NCBI RefSeq assembly: GCF_016342265.1
Contig: NZ_JAEIOS010000012.1
Coordinates: 224,742-288,741 of the forward strand
Source of the DNA: Corynebacterium meridianum
GTDB lineage: Bacteria > Actinomycetota > Actinomycetes > Mycobacteriales > Mycobacteriaceae
Direction of reading: 5' to 3'
DNA: 64,000 nucleotides
The translations under genes and the position numbers were made by a program. The first letter of the stretch is position 1, and each line of letters opens with the position of its first letter. This document shows positions 8,651 to 18,743 of the stretch, piece by piece. The notes under the pieces were generated by a model. It searched no databases. It was not told the DNA's origin and worked only from the letters and a program-made list of their open reading frames with translations.

Positions 8651-9718
8651 GTGAATCGTCGAACAAGCACCGTGCTGGCCGGAGCACTTCCCGTGGTCGC
8701 GTTGACCTTTCTCGCGATGGCCGACCACATCCCCGGGACGGGGATCGATCTGACCGTGCCCTACGCCGCCGAAGGTCCGGGGCCCACCTTCGACACCCTC
8801 GGTGAGTACCGGGGAGAGAAGGTCGTGGACATCACCGGTGCGGACCTCGACGAAACCGAGGGAAGCCTCAACATGACGACCGTCGAGGTGCGCACCGGTA
8901 TGACCCTCGCGCAGGCGGTCCGCCGGTGGCTGTCCGAGGACACTCTCGTGCCCATCGACCACTTCATCCGTCCGGGTGAGACCCTCGAGGAGGTCTCCGA
9001 GCGGAATGAGGCGCTGTTCACCTCATCGGAGTCCGCCGCCACGATCGCCGCGATGACCTACCTCGACAAACCGGTCCAGGTCAGGGTCGTCGGAATCGCG
9101 GAGGAGTCCGCGGCCGAGGGGGAACTCCGGGACGGGGACATCATCCGCGCCGTCGACGGCACCGCGGTGACCCTCCCGATCGAGGTACAGGAGGCCGTCC
9201 GGGCGAAGAATCCCGGAGACCGGATCCGGTTGGAGGTGGTTCGGGGAGACGGTGACCGGACCATCGACGTCACACTCGGAAGCCCCGCGGAACAGCCCGA
9301 TGTGCCGTTGCTCGGGGTCCTGATGGATGCCGCCCCCGCTGACGGAGTCACCGTCAACTACAACCTCGAGGACGTCGGCGGCCCGAGTGCGGGCATGATG
9401 TTCAGCCTTGCGGTCGTGGACAAACTCAGCGAGGGGGCGCTGAACGGTGGCCGTTTCGTCGCCGGAACCGGGACGATCGCCGCGACCGGCGACGTCGGTC
9501 CCATCGGCGGGATCGTGCACAAGGTCCGTGCCGCGCGTGATGCCGGCGCGGAGGTGTTTCTCTCCCCGAGCGGGAACTGCGCCGAGGCGGTGAGTCGGGA
9601 TCACGGGGAGATGGCCGTGCTGAAGGTGGACACGCTCGCTGAGGCGATCGATCAGATGGCGGCCTATGATGCCCGCCCTGGGAGTGCTCTGACCTGCGAG
9701 GACTATCTCTCGAACTAG
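8651..9718 (+). CDS. YlbL-like membrane-anchored PDZ-Lon (S16) serine protease
   Basis: The 355-residue protein has an N-terminal signal anchor (about residues 8-24), a PDZ domain (about 130-225) and a Lon-type proteolytic domain. The catalytic Ser lies in DVGGPSAGMM (about 245) and the catalytic Lys in GGIVHKVRAA (about 290), so both residues of the S16 dyad are present. The family includes Bacillus YlbL and Rv3194c, and the protease domain is extracytoplasmic. The GTG at 8651 was chosen because the signal anchor starts there directly with MNRRTS. The stop shares the palindrome CTAG with the stop of the convergent lipoprotein gene. Confidence 0.88.
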   Translation: MNRRTSTVLAGALPVVALTFLAMADHIPGTGIDLTVPYAAEGPGPTFDTLGEYRGEKVVDITGADLDETEGSLNMTTVEVRTGMTLAQAVRRWLSEDTLVPIDHFIRPGETLEEVSERNEALFTSSESAATIAAMTYLDKPVQVRVVGIAEESAAEGELRDGDIIRAVDGTAVTLPIEVQEAVRAKNPGDRIRLEVVRGDGDRTIDVTLGSPAEQPDVPLLGVLMDAAPADGVTVNYNLEDVGGPSAGMMFSLAVVDKLSEGALNGGRFVAGTGTIAATGDVGPIGGIVHKVRAARDAGAEVFLSPSGNCAEAVSRDHGEMAVLKVDTLAEAIDQMAAYDARPGSALTCEDYLSN

Positions 9719-10509
9719 TTCTTCGACCGATCCGTCGACCTCGTCGACGACGCCGACGAGGTCGACGGATCGGTGGCCCCGGTACCGCCCGCACCGCTGG
9801 TTGGTGTCGTCGGGTTTCCCGGTGGTGCCGTCGTGGACGACCGGCTGCTTCCCGTCGCCGTGCGCTGCGGAGTCGTCGGCGTCCTTCGGGCGAGGCCGAG
9901 CTCCATGATCCGCTCCCGCGGGTCCTGCTCATCGGTGGAGATCATCTGCTGGAGCACGACGCCGTTCGCGTTGTCGACCACGGTGATGATGGCTACGGTG
10001 CCCACGTTCGACCAGCCGACGATCACGTCGCCGTCGTCCTGCACTATCCGGGCGCTGCGCAACTCGGTCAGCAACTGCGTGGTGGACGCGGCCTTGGCTT
10101 CGTTGGCGAAGAACTGGAACTGGCCGACCTCCTCGCCCGAGCACGCGGAGGAATCCGCCACGCCGTTCGGCATGCAGGAGTCGAACTTCTCGAACAGTGA
10201 GCGCGGTGCGAGGGTACCGAAGCGTTCGTAGGCGTCCTGGACGCTCCGTGGAAGTCGGGGGCTCCTGTCCGCGGTGTCCGCTGTAGTTTGGGGTGCCGTC
10301 GTCGAACTGGAACTCCCCGAATCCCGGGCGGTGCCGGTGGTGGAGGTCGCTGAAGTGGTTGACGTCGCTTCCGTCGTACCCTCCGCTTCCGGGTCCTGTC
10401 CGCCCACATCGCCATCGCCTCCGCCGCACGCGGCGAGGAGAACGGTGGCGGTCAGGGCTGCGGCGAACCGGAGACGGCGCGAGGAGCTGCTGGAAGGGAT
10501 GTCGGACAC
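9715..10509 (-). CDS. Secreted lipoprotein, Thr/Ser-rich, unknown function
   Basis: The 264-residue protein has a signal peptide ending in the lipobox LLAAC (Cys about residue 28), so it should be lipidated and held on the outer face of the membrane. A low-complexity Thr/Ser/Glu linker (about 35-85) leads into a small globular domain (about 90-200) with two cysteines, CMPNGVADSSACSG. A second Ser/Thr/Pro-rich tail follows. I do not recognise the globular domain. The last codons lie inside a perfect 20-bp inverted repeat (see separate entry). Confidence 0.75.
   Translation of the reverse strand: MSDIPSSSSSRRLRFAAALTATVLLAACGGGDGDVGGQDPEAEGTTEATSTTSATSTTGTARDSGSSSSTTAPQTTADTADRSPRLPRSVQDAYERFGTLAPRSLFEKFDSCMPNGVADSSACSGEEVGQFQFFANEAKAASTTQLLTELRSARIVQDDGDVIVGWSNVGTVAIITVVDNANGVVLQQMISTDEQDPRERIMELGLARRTPTTPQRTATGSSRSSTTAPPGNPTTPTSGAGGTGATDPSTSSASSTRSTDRSKN
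9727..9773. terminator. Perfect 20-bp inverted repeat at a convergent gene junction
   Basis: Arms 9727-9746 and 9754-9773 are exact reverse complements, separated by a seven-base loop. The hairpin lies inside the last codons of the lipoprotein gene and just beyond the stop of the PDZ-Lon gene. No T-tract follows on either strand, so it is not a classical intrinsic terminator. It could stabilise 3' ends or end transcription with help from Rho. Confidence 0.6.
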
Positions 10510-10576
10510 TGGAATCAGTCAGCTCCTCGGTGATGGCGGACGGGAACCGCCGTATGGTCTTCTCTCTCGCCGTGCG

Positions 10577-11149
10577 TCAGTCGACGGCCGGCTGCTCAAG
10601 AGTGTAGTGAAGCGCGGCGATGACACCGGGAGCGACACCGGGTCCGCCCCGGAGGCTGATCTCGTCATCCGCGAAGGGACCCGCCGCCGCGAGCTCCTCC
10701 TCAGTGGGACGGAGCTGCAGCAGCGTCAGTTCCTCCCCGCTGCGCAGAACGCCCGAGAACAGGCGTGCAGGTTTCGCCTCGATCCCGTCGCCCGGGCCGT
10801 CCCCCGTTTCGTCGGGATCGGTTCCCGCCGTGTCCCGGAAGAGGATCTCCTGGGCCAGGATGACCCCGCACACCTGTTCCGGCCACGCCAGGCGGGAGAT
10901 GAAATCCCCCAACTCATCGGAACCGCCCTCGATGTGTGGCGGCAGATCGTCCTGCTGCACGAGGGTCAGCGGGGAATCGTCCTCGATCAGGTCCGCCGCT
11001 CCCGTCGCATCGGCGAGCATCGAGGTCTCGACGAGGGCGAAGAGAGCGGGGGAGGAGTCCCAGCCTCCGGCGTGGACGTGTTCGACGGCCTCCATCATGG
11101 CCCGGTTGAGGGCCTGCTGGGTGCGGGGGGACTCCGGCGTTGCTGGCAT
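10577..11149 (-). CDS. PPA1309 family protein
   Basis: This 190-residue soluble acidic protein matches the actinobacteria-specific PPA1309 family by sequence character and by position beside UPF0182. Visible features are ALFALVETSMLA near the N-terminus, DFISRLAWPEQVCGV in the middle and a C-terminal LHYTLEQP. No catalytic motif is visible and no function is known. It is divergent from the UPF0182 gene. Confidence 0.75.
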   Translation of the reverse strand: MPATPESPRTQQALNRAMMEAVEHVHAGGWDSSPALFALVETSMLADATGAADLIEDDSPLTLVQQDDLPPHIEGGSDELGDFISRLAWPEQVCGVILAQEILFRDTAGTDPDETGDGPGDGIEAKPARLFSGVLRSGEELTLLQLRPTEEELAAAGPFADDEISLRGGPGVAPGVIAALHYTLEQPAVD

Positions 11150-11241
11150 GGGGATGGGTGCTCCCGGTTGTCTCGGATACGGAAAAAAGAAAGTACTGTT
11201 GAATTCTATCCGTCACGTGCACGTTAATTAAAGGAGTTGGC

Positions 11242-14200
11242 TTGTCTAGCGGCCTTAGCCCCCAGAAGCCGTTCAAACGACCCCCACGGGTGGTCACCGG
11301 AATCATATTCCTCGTCGCCCTCGTCATCTTCGTGGGGCCGATCCTCGTCGGCTACTACACCGACTGGCTGTGGTTCTCCGAGGTGGACTTCCGCGGTGTG
11401 TTCACCCGCGTCCTGGTCACCCGAATCGTCCTGTTCCTGGTGTTCGGGGTGATCGCGGCCGCCATCGTGTGGCTCGCCGGGTACCTGGCGTTCAGGTACC
11501 GCCCGGACGACATGGACGACGTATTCGGTTTCGAACCGGACAACCCGATCCGCGCGTACCGCGCCGCGATCGAGCAGTCCCTCAAGCGCGTCATGCTCGG
11601 CGTCCCGATCTTCATCGGAATCCTCGCGGGCATCGTCGGACAGGCGAACTGGACCACCGTCTCCCTGTTCCTCAACGGATCCGACTTCGGTGTGACCGAC
11701 CCCCAGTTCCACCGTGACTACGGTTTCTACGCCTTCACCCTCCCGTTGATCCGGCTCGTCGTGGGATCCCTCTCGTCGCTGCTGATCGTGGCCTTCCTCG
11801 TGGCACTCGTGGGGCACTACCTGCTCGGCGGAATCCGGGTGGGGGCCAACGGTTTCTCGGAGAAGGGGGCCATGTCCAACCCCGCGCGCATCCAGCTCGC
11901 GGTCACCGCCGGGCTCTGGATGCTGCTGCGCGTCGTCAGCTACTGGCTCGACCGCTACGACCTGCTGAGTGCACAGCACGGAGGCGGACAGGGCAGTTCC
12001 TTCTACGGTGGCTCGTACACCGACATCAACGCCGTCCTACCCGCCAAGATCCTCCTCATGGTCATCGCCGTCGTCGTCGCCGCGGCGTTCTTCTCCGCGG
12101 TGGTCCTCCGGGATCTCCGCATCCCCGCCCTGGCGACCGGCCTCATGGTTCTGTCGGCCGTGGTGATCGGGACCGCCTGGCCGCTGGCCATCGAGCAGTT
12201 CTCCGTCGCCCCCAACCGCGCGGAGAAGGAGTCGAAGTACATCGCCCGCAACATCGAGGCCACCCGGTACGCCTACGGGGTGACCGACGACGAGGTCACC
12301 TACATCTCCAACTGGGGTGCGGAAGGCGCGTCGGAGGAGTCCGTCGCCGATGACGTGGCGACACTGTCGAACATCCGCCTGCTCGACCCGCAGATCCTCT
12401 CCGACACGTTCACCCAGCAGCAGCAGCTCAAGAACTTCTACGGGTTCCCGGACAAGCTCAACATCGACCGCTACACCGTCGACGGCGAGCTCCGCGACTA
12501 CGTCGTCGCCGCGCGTGAGATCGACCCCAACGCCCTGCGTGACAACCAGCGGGACTGGATCAACCGGCACACCGTCTACACCCACGGCAACGGCCTCGTG
12601 GCCGCGCCCGCCAACCAGGTCGACGAGGTCGCCCGCGACGTCGGATCCACCCGTGGCGGCTACCCGGTCTACACCGTGAGTGACCTGCAGACCCTGCAGC
12701 GCCGCGCGGAGAACGAGGAGGCGGAGAAACTCGGCATCGAGGTCGATGAGCCCCGCGTGTACTTCGGCCCCGTCATCGCCTCCGGACCGACGAACAGCGA
12801 CTACGCCATCGTCGGCGGCACCCTCGACGGCAAGGCCCTCGAGTACGACACCGACGGATCGAGCTACACCTACACCGGTTCCGGCGGCGTCTCCATCGGC
12901 AACATCGTCAACCGCACCGCCTTCGCCCTGCGCTACCAGGAGATCAACATGCTCCTGAGTGACCGGATCGACGGCAACTCCAAGATCATCTTCGAACGCG
13001 ACCCCCGCTCCCGGGTGGAGAAGGTCGCGCCCTGGCTGACCACGGACTCCGCGACGTACCCCACGGTCATCGACGGGAAGATCAAGTGGATCGTCGACGG
13101 CTACACCACGCTCAGCAACCTGCCCTACGCCCAGCGCACCGCGCTGAGCGAGGTCACCCGTGACTCGCTGAACGCCAACGGCACGAACCAGCGCCTGCTC
13201 ACCGACCAGGTGGGTTACATCCGCAACTCGGTCAAGGCCGTCGTCGACGCCTACGACGGATCCGTGGAGCTCTACGAGTTCGACGACTCCGACCCGGTGC
13301 TCAAGGCGTGGGAGGGCGTGTTCCCCGGAACGGTGAAGCCGAAGGAGGAGATCTCCGACGACCTGCGCGAGCACCTCCGCTACCCGGAGGACCTGTTCAA
13401 GGTTCAGCGTGAGATCATCGCCAAGTACCACGTCGATGACGCGCGCGTCTTCTTCACCTCCGACGACTTCTGGTCCGTGCCCAGCGACCCGAACGCCTCG
13501 AAGGGCGTCGAGGGCGTCAACCAGCCCCCGTACTACGTCGTCGCCGCCGACCCCGAATCCAGGGACGCCGGCTTCCAGCTGATCACCCCGTTCCGTGGTC
13601 TGGAGCGCCAGTTCCTCGCCGCGCACATGTCCGTGTCCTCCGACCCGGACAACTTCGGCAAGATCACAGTCCGGGTCCTGCCCACCCAGACCCAGACGCT
13701 CGGCCCAGCGCAGGCGCAGGACACGATGATGTCCTCCGACCAGGTCGCCCGCGACCGGTCGCTGTGGGAGGGCACGAACGACATCAAGAACGGCAACCTC
13801 CTGACCCTGCCCGTCGGCGGCGGAGAGATCCTCTACGTCGAACCGATCTACACCCAGCGCAAGGACCAGGACTCCGCCTTCCCGAAGCTGCTGCGTGTGC
13901 TCGTGAACTACAACGGTCAGGTCGGCTACGCCCCGACCATCGCCGAGGCGCTGAGCCAGGTCGGCATCGACCCGCGCTCCGCGGCGGACGTCGAGGAGGC
14001 CACGGATCTGCCGGACAGCGTGGACAAGACGCCTGCCGGTGGCGACTCCGGTGGCGGCGGGGAGGCGACCGAGCCCTCCACCACCATCGGCGGTGTCCCG
14101 GCCGCTGACCTCAACGAGGCCATGGACCGCGTCTCCGAGGCGCTGAAGGGCCTGAACGACGCCAAGAACGCGTCCCACGAGCAGTACGGCCGAGCCCTCG

Positions 14201-14292
14201 ACCGACTCGACCGTGCGGTCGCCGAGTACCAGCGGCTGCAGAACAGCGCCGGTAACGAGGGCACTCCCGCAGGGGAGTCCGCCGACGCCTGA
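11242..14292 (+). CDS. UPF0182 family large membrane protein
   Basis: The 1,016-residue protein has seven predicted TM segments in its first third (about residues 20-330), then a large extracytoplasmic domain (about 340-930) and an acidic, Gly/Thr-rich tail. The length and the motif GYYTDWLWFSEV match the UPF0182 family, present in nearly all actinobacteria (Rv3193c) but of unknown function. The start is a TTG at 11242 preceded by AAGGAG at 11231-11236; this strong ribosome binding site decides the start. A strong terminator follows. Confidence 0.9.
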   Translation: MSSGLSPQKPFKRPPRVVTGIIFLVALVIFVGPILVGYYTDWLWFSEVDFRGVFTRVLVTRIVLFLVFGVIAAAIVWLAGYLAFRYRPDDMDDVFGFEPDNPIRAYRAAIEQSLKRVMLGVPIFIGILAGIVGQANWTTVSLFLNGSDFGVTDPQFHRDYGFYAFTLPLIRLVVGSLSSLLIVAFLVALVGHYLLGGIRVGANGFSEKGAMSNPARIQLAVTAGLWMLLRVVSYWLDRYDLLSAQHGGGQGSSFYGGSYTDINAVLPAKILLMVIAVVVAAAFFSAVVLRDLRIPALATGLMVLSAVVIGTAWPLAIEQFSVAPNRAEKESKYIARNIEATRYAYGVTDDEVTYISNWGAEGASEESVADDVATLSNIRLLDPQILSDTFTQQQQLKNFYGFPDKLNIDRYTVDGELRDYVVAAREIDPNALRDNQRDWINRHTVYTHGNGLVAAPANQVDEVARDVGSTRGGYPVYTVSDLQTLQRRAENEEAEKLGIEVDEPRVYFGPVIASGPTNSDYAIVGGTLDGKALEYDTDGSSYTYTGSGGVSIGNIVNRTAFALRYQEINMLLSDRIDGNSKIIFERDPRSRVEKVAPWLTTDSATYPTVIDGKIKWIVDGYTTLSNLPYAQRTALSEVTRDSLNANGTNQRLLTDQVGYIRNSVKAVVDAYDGSVELYEFDDSDPVLKAWEGVFPGTVKPKEEISDDLREHLRYPEDLFKVQREIIAKYHVDDARVFFTSDDFWSVPSDPNASKGVEGVNQPPYYVVAADPESRDAGFQLITPFRGLERQFLAAHMSVSSDPDNFGKITVRVLPTQTQTLGPAQAQDTMMSSDQVARDRSLWEGTNDIKNGNLLTLPVGGGEILYVEPIYTQRKDQDSAFPKLLRVLVNYNGQVGYAPTIAEALSQVGIDPRSAADVEEATDLPDSVDKTPAGGDSGGGGEATEPSTTIGGVPAADLNEAMDRVSEALKGLNDAKNASHEQYGRALDRLDRAVAEYQRLQNSAGNEGTPAGESADA

Positions 14293-14297
14293 CGGCT

Positions 14298-14346
14298 GAG
14301 AGAAACGGCGGGTCCGGCTAACCGGGTTCGCCGCTTCTCTCATTTT
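14298..14346 (+). terminator. Intrinsic terminator after UPF0182 gene
   Basis: A long hairpin pairs GAGAGAA, CGGCG and CCGG with CCGG, CGCCG and TTCTCTC around a short loop, followed by ATTTTC. Confidence 0.8.
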
Positions 14347-14461
14347 CGCAGTTCACCGCCCCGATTGGACGTTCACGGGGAAGCTATGTAAAGTAACTCA
14401 ACGTTGCCAGGGAGCAGACGAACGAAAGTTTCCCGGCACGGTGCCAGTACGTAGCACCCGA

Positions 14462-14538
<77 letters not shown>

Positions 14539-14546
14539 CGTACACG

Positions 14547-14575
14547 AACCCCCTCTCCTTCGGGAGAGGGGGTTT
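14547..14575 (+). terminator. Intrinsic terminator of the initiator tRNA
   Basis: A 12-bp stem (AACCCCCTCTCC with its complement) closes a TTCG tetraloop and is followed by TTTCT. Confidence 0.85.
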
Positions 14576-15078
14576 CTCGTGTCCGCTTCCCGGAAGCTGA
14601 ACATGTCCTGTCTCTGTCACCTCGGGGAGTGGCAGATGAAATTTCCGGTCTCCGGCAGGAAGGGGAACAGCGCGTTCCCGGTACCCGGACCGCTGCTCGC
14701 GGTTGTCGCGGACCACGGGCTGGGCTCAACTCTGACCCCGACCCTGACATCGCAACCCGACATCACCACCGACCCCGCAGGCTCGGTCGCCGCGCGGGCC
14801 AATGCCGAACAGACCGCGATCGACAACGAGGCTGGGGTCACCGGGTGGGCGGTCCAGGATCGTGAGATTCGTGGGCTCGTGGCGTTTTCGGTGGCGTGGA
14901 TGTTTCCTCACCCGATACGGAACGGCAGTGGTCGGCCACCATCGATGGCCGTGTGCGCCCATTCGGTTGCGCTGCTTCGGGGATCCGGGTCCAGCGCGGT
15001 CGTGGTGTGTCCGAGTCGGGGTGGTGCGGTGGTGTGGCCTATGTCGGGAGAGAAACGGAAAGTTGGTTGCCCCGAGAA
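14576..15078. other. Intergenic stretch with no recognised gene
   Basis: About 500 bases of high-GC sequence lie between the tRNA terminator and the iron box. Open frames exist on both strands but none has a plausible start, known motif or convincing codon use. It may hold the upstream promoter of the siderophore genes or an old gene remnant. Confidence 0.4.
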
Positions 15079-15080
15079 AC

Positions 15081-15095
15081 AGGTGAGGCTAACCT
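15081..15095 (+). promoter_or_regulatory. DtxR iron box
   Basis: AGGTGAGGCTAACCT is a near-perfect interrupted palindrome (one mismatch between arms) and fits the core of the DtxR consensus TTAGGTTAGCCTAACCTAA. It ends six bases before the ATG of the ABC transporter gene, so iron-loaded DtxR should block its expression. Confidence 0.8.
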
Positions 15096-15101
15096 TTTCC
15101 C

Positions 15102-18100
15102 ATGAAGCAGACGTGCGACCCGGATCCCGAGGCCACCGCAGGCTCACCCGGAACGGTGAGTGACCCATCGCCCGGCGCCTCCGTCGGCGCACTGATCGGG
15201 AAGCAGAAACCCCGGTTGATCGCCAGCGGGGTGCTCTCCGTGCTCGGGGCGTTCGCCGGACTCGTCCCCTACGTCGTCATCTACCTCCTCGCCCGGGATC
15301 TTCTCGTCGGCGAGCAGCAGACCGGTCGCATTCCCTTCCTCGTGGCCGTCGCCGCGGCCGGGGTGGCGGGCAAGGCCCTGCTGCGCATGGCGGCGAACAA
15401 CGTCGCACACATCGCCGCATACCGGGCGCTCGCCGACATCCGTCTCGCGCTGGCGGAGCGTCTCGCCCGGATGCCACTGGCCCGGGCCCAGGCACGCAGC
15501 AGCGGCGAGGTGAAGAAGGTGTTCCAGGACGACGTCGAGCAGCTGGAACTCGGGCTCTCGCACGCGATTCCCGACATCGCGGCATCGGTGACCGTCCCGG
15601 TCACCACGCTGATCATCATGTTCGTCATCGACTGGCGCATGGCCCTCGCCGCCCTCGTAGTGGTCCTCGGCATCGTCGGATGCGTCGCCGTCGCGGTCAC
15701 CGCGTCGAAGGACCTGATGGAGCGGGAATCCGATGTGAAGAAGCAGCTCAACGTCGAGGCGGTCTCCTTCGTCCGGGGTATCCGGGTGATCCGCGGCTTC
15801 GTCGGTTCGACGTTCCTCTTCGATGGTATCCGGGACGCGATCGTCGCCAGTGAGGACATCGAGCTGGACAAGACCGAGCGCGGCCGGGTGGGCGCAGCGG
15901 GTGCGGCAACACTCGTCGCGATCAGCATCATCGTCATCCTGCCGCTGGGCCTGTGGCTGTACCGCTCGGGCTCGCTGGAACCCCAGGACTTCGTGTTCTT
16001 CATCCTCGTCGGCGTCGGTTTCGCCCAGCCGTTGATGTCACTGACACTGTCGGCGGCTGTCCTCCAGTACCAGATCGAGGCGGGGCTGAAGAACATCTCC
16101 GGGTTCCTGGCGGAGCCGGACCTACCGGTGCCATCGATCCCCGCCACCCGGGACGGCTCGCGCATCGAGCTCCGTGGTGCGCGCGTCACCTACGGGGACA
16201 CGGACGTCGTCAAGGACATCGATCTCGTCATTGAACCCGGTGAACGGGTGGCGGTGATCGGTGGATCGGGCGCCGGGAAATCAACCCTGCTCCGTGTCAT
16301 CGCCCGGTTCATCGACGTCAGCGCCGGGAAGGTCACGTTCGGTGGAACCGACGTCCGCGAGCTGGACCCGGCGGAACTCTCCAGGGCGATCGCCTTCGTC
16401 CAGCAGGACGACTACATCTTCAACGACACCGTCCTGGAGAACATCCGCCTCGCCCGGCCGGACGCCACCGACGAAGAGGTGAAGTCGGCGGGCCGGCGGG
16501 CACGGGTCACCGAGTTCATCGACGAACTGGACCGGGGATGGGACACCGTGCTCGGCTCCGCCGGTGCGGGGCTCTCCGGGGGACAGCGGCAGCGGATCTC
16601 CATCGCCCGCGCACTGCTGGCCGACTCCCCGGTGGTGATGCTCGACGAGGTGACCGCATCACTCGACGCCACCAACGAGCGGTCGGTGGTTGCGGCGCTG
16701 GCGGAACTGCAGCAGGGTCGCACCGTCATCACCGTCGCCCACCGACTCGGGTCCCTGACCGGCTACGACCGCATCCTCGTCATGGACGACGGCCGGATCG
16801 TCGCCGAGGGTGACCATGAGGAGCTTTCCGAGATCTCCGACACGTACCGCCGTCTCTGGCGGGATTTCGTCGCCGTGGACAAGTGGGGGATGGAAGCCGG
16901 CGACGGGTGCCCGCCCGCAGCCCCGTCGCCCGCACTGGTGACGTCCGCCGCGGAACCCGCGTCCGACGGCGGATTCGCCGAACACACTCCACCGGTCCGG
17001 AACCTGACCGGTCTCAGACCCGTCGGCCAGTGGTTCGCGATGCTGGGAACCCACCGGGGGCAACTGTGGCGGGTGGGACTCTGGCGCCTGCTGCTCGAGG
17101 GATTCTTCACCTCGGCACCGATGGTCGTGGTCTTCTTCAGCCTCCTGGCGGTGCTCGACGACACACTGACCACCCGGGACGTCCACCTGTTGTCCGGCGC
17201 GCTCCTGCTCATCTTCCTCGCCCGGCTGACCGTCGGAATCGGCGTGGCCAGACACTGGTGGCCGGTCGCGTTCCGGGCGATCTCGGATCTCCGCCGCTCG
17301 GTGCTCCGCCGGCTGACCCGGGCGCCGCTCGGGGTGTTCGACCGGATGGACGCGGGCCGCACCACGACACTCCTCGTCTCCGAGCTCGCCCTCGTCGACT
17401 TCATCAACCTCCCCGCGAAGCTCATCATCGCGGTGGTCCAGCCCGTCCTCATCACCGTCGTGCTGTTCTCCCTGGACTGGCGGCTCGCCGCCGCGGCGCT
17501 CATCGGTGTGCCGTTCTTCCTGCTCACCCTGAAGATGACCGACCGGGCGCACGAGGCCACCTTCACCGATGTCACCGCCGCCAGGCGGGAGGCCAATTCC
17601 GCGCTCCTCGAGTTCTGCCGCGGCACCGCGGTCCTCCGCGCCTTCCCCGACGCCCCGCAGGCGCGGGTCTACCGCGCCCGGGTGGAGGCCCTGCGCCGTG
17701 CCAGTGTCCGCATGGCGGTGCGCACGAGCCCCATGACCACGCTCGGCACCATCGTCCTGGAGGCCGGATTCGTCGCGATGCTGTGGCTCGGATCCAGCCT
17801 GTTCACCGGCGGATCGGTCAGCGCGACCACTCTGCTGCTGTTCCTCATCCTGGCGCTCAACATGTACCGGCCCTTCCAGGAACTGCTCGAACTCTCCGCG
17901 TACCGGCACCAGCAGGAACGCATCGCCCGGAGCCTCGCCGAGGTCTGGGACACCGGGGAGCTGCCGGAACCGGAGAACCCCCGGACACCCACCGACTCCA
18001 CCGTCGAGATCGACGGCGTCACCTTCGGGTACAACGACTGGGACATCCTCCACGACGTGTCGTTCACCGCCGGGTCCGGGACGGTCACCGCCGTCATCGG

Positions 18101-18743
18101 GCCATCCGGCGCGGGCAAATCCACCGTGGTCAACCTCGTCGCGCGGTTCTTCGACCCCGGCAGCGGGGCGATCCGGATCGGCGGCGTCGATCTGCGGGAC
18201 ATGGACGCCGCGACGCGCCGGGAGACCGTCTCCACCGTCTACCAGGACGTCTACCTCTTCCCGGTCTCCATCCGGGACAACCTCACCATCGGTTCCCCCG
18301 GTATCACCGACGAGAAGGTGTGGGCGGCACTCGCGCAGGCGGAGGCGAGCGACTTCGTCGCCGCTCTGCCGGACGGACTGGACACGGTCCTGACCGACGG
18401 CGGCACGAATCTCTCCGGCGGACAGCGTCAACGGCTGTCCATCGCGCGGGCCCTGCTCAAGGACGCCCCGGTGCTGCTACTCGACGAGGCGGTCGCCGCC
18501 GTCGACCCGGGTACCGAACGGCGCATCCAGGCCGCGGTGAACAGGCTGATCCACGGCAGGACCGTGCTCGTCATAGCCCACCGGTTGAACACGGTCCGCA
18601 ACGTGGACCAGATCGTCGTCCTCGCCGACGGCCGGGTCGACGGCGCCGGGACACACGACGAGATCATCGGGACGAGTCCCGTCTACCGGGAACTGCTCGG
18701 TCTCCCGCACCAACCGACCACCACACGAGGAGTCACAGAATGA
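15102..18743 (+). CDS. Fused IrtAB-like ABC transporter for siderophore uptake
   Basis: The 1,213-residue protein joins two complete half-transporters, each with a membrane domain then an ATPase domain. NBD1 has Walker A GGSGAGKST (about 386), signature LSGGQRQRIS (about 491) and Walker B VVMLDEVTASLD. NBD2 has GPSGAGKST (about 1000), LSGGQRQRLS (about 1105) and VLLLDEAVAAVD. In mycobacteria IrtA and IrtB are separate exporter-fold half-transporters that import ferric siderophores; this single chain looks like the covalently fused form. The linker (about 595-650) is Pro/Ala-rich. No siderophore-interacting FAD domain, as at the IrtA N-terminus, is visible. The DtxR box just upstream and the overlapping siderophore-type MFS gene support an iron role. 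Confidence 0.85.
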   Translation: MKQTCDPDPEATAGSPGTVSDPSPGASVGALIGKQKPRLIASGVLSVLGAFAGLVPYVVIYLLARDLLVGEQQTGRIPFLVAVAAAGVAGKALLRMAANNVAHIAAYRALADIRLALAERLARMPLARAQARSSGEVKKVFQDDVEQLELGLSHAIPDIAASVTVPVTTLIIMFVIDWRMALAALVVVLGIVGCVAVAVTASKDLMERESDVKKQLNVEAVSFVRGIRVIRGFVGSTFLFDGIRDAIVASEDIELDKTERGRVGAAGAATLVAISIIVILPLGLWLYRSGSLEPQDFVFFILVGVGFAQPLMSLTLSAAVLQYQIEAGLKNISGFLAEPDLPVPSIPATRDGSRIELRGARVTYGDTDVVKDIDLVIEPGERVAVIGGSGAGKSTLLRVIARFIDVSAGKVTFGGTDVRELDPAELSRAIAFVQQDDYIFNDTVLENIRLARPDATDEEVKSAGRRARVTEFIDELDRGWDTVLGSAGAGLSGGQRQRISIARALLADSPVVMLDEVTASLDATNERSVVAALAELQQGRTVITVAHRLGSLTGYDRILVMDDGRIVAEGDHEELSEISDTYRRLWRDFVAVDKWGMEAGDGCPPAAPSPALVTSAAEPASDGGFAEHTPPVRNLTGLRPVGQWFAMLGTHRGQLWRVGLWRLLLEGFFTSAPMVVVFFSLLAVLDDTLTTRDVHLLSGALLLIFLARLTVGIGVARHWWPVAFRAISDLRRSVLRRLTRAPLGVFDRMDAGRTTTLLVSELALVDFINLPAKLIIAVVQPVLITVVLFSLDWRLAAAALIGVPFFLLTLKMTDRAHEATFTDVTAARREANSALLEFCRGTAVLRAFPDAPQARVYRARVEALRRASVRMAVRTSPMTTLGTIVLEAGFVAMLWLGSSLFTGGSVSATTLLLFLILALNMYRPFQELLELSAYRHQQERIARSLAEVWDTGELPEPENPRTPTDSTVEIDGVTFGYNDWDILHDVSFTAGSGTVTAVIGPSGAGKSTVVNLVARFFDPGSGAIRIGGVDLRDMDAATRRETVSTVYQDVYLFPVSIRDNLTIGSPGITDEKVWAALAQAEASDFVAALPDGLDTVLTDGGTNLSGGQRQRLSIARALLKDAPVLLLDEAVAAVDPGTERRIQAAVNRLIHGRTVLVIAHRLNTVRNVDQIVVLADGRVDGAGTHDEIIGTSPVYRELLGLPHQPTTTRGVTE

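Noticed and set aside
12037..14343. Long minus-strand frame opposite the UPF0182 gene
   Set aside because: Same kind of GC-rich shadow; the plus-strand gene has a strong ribosome binding site and family match.
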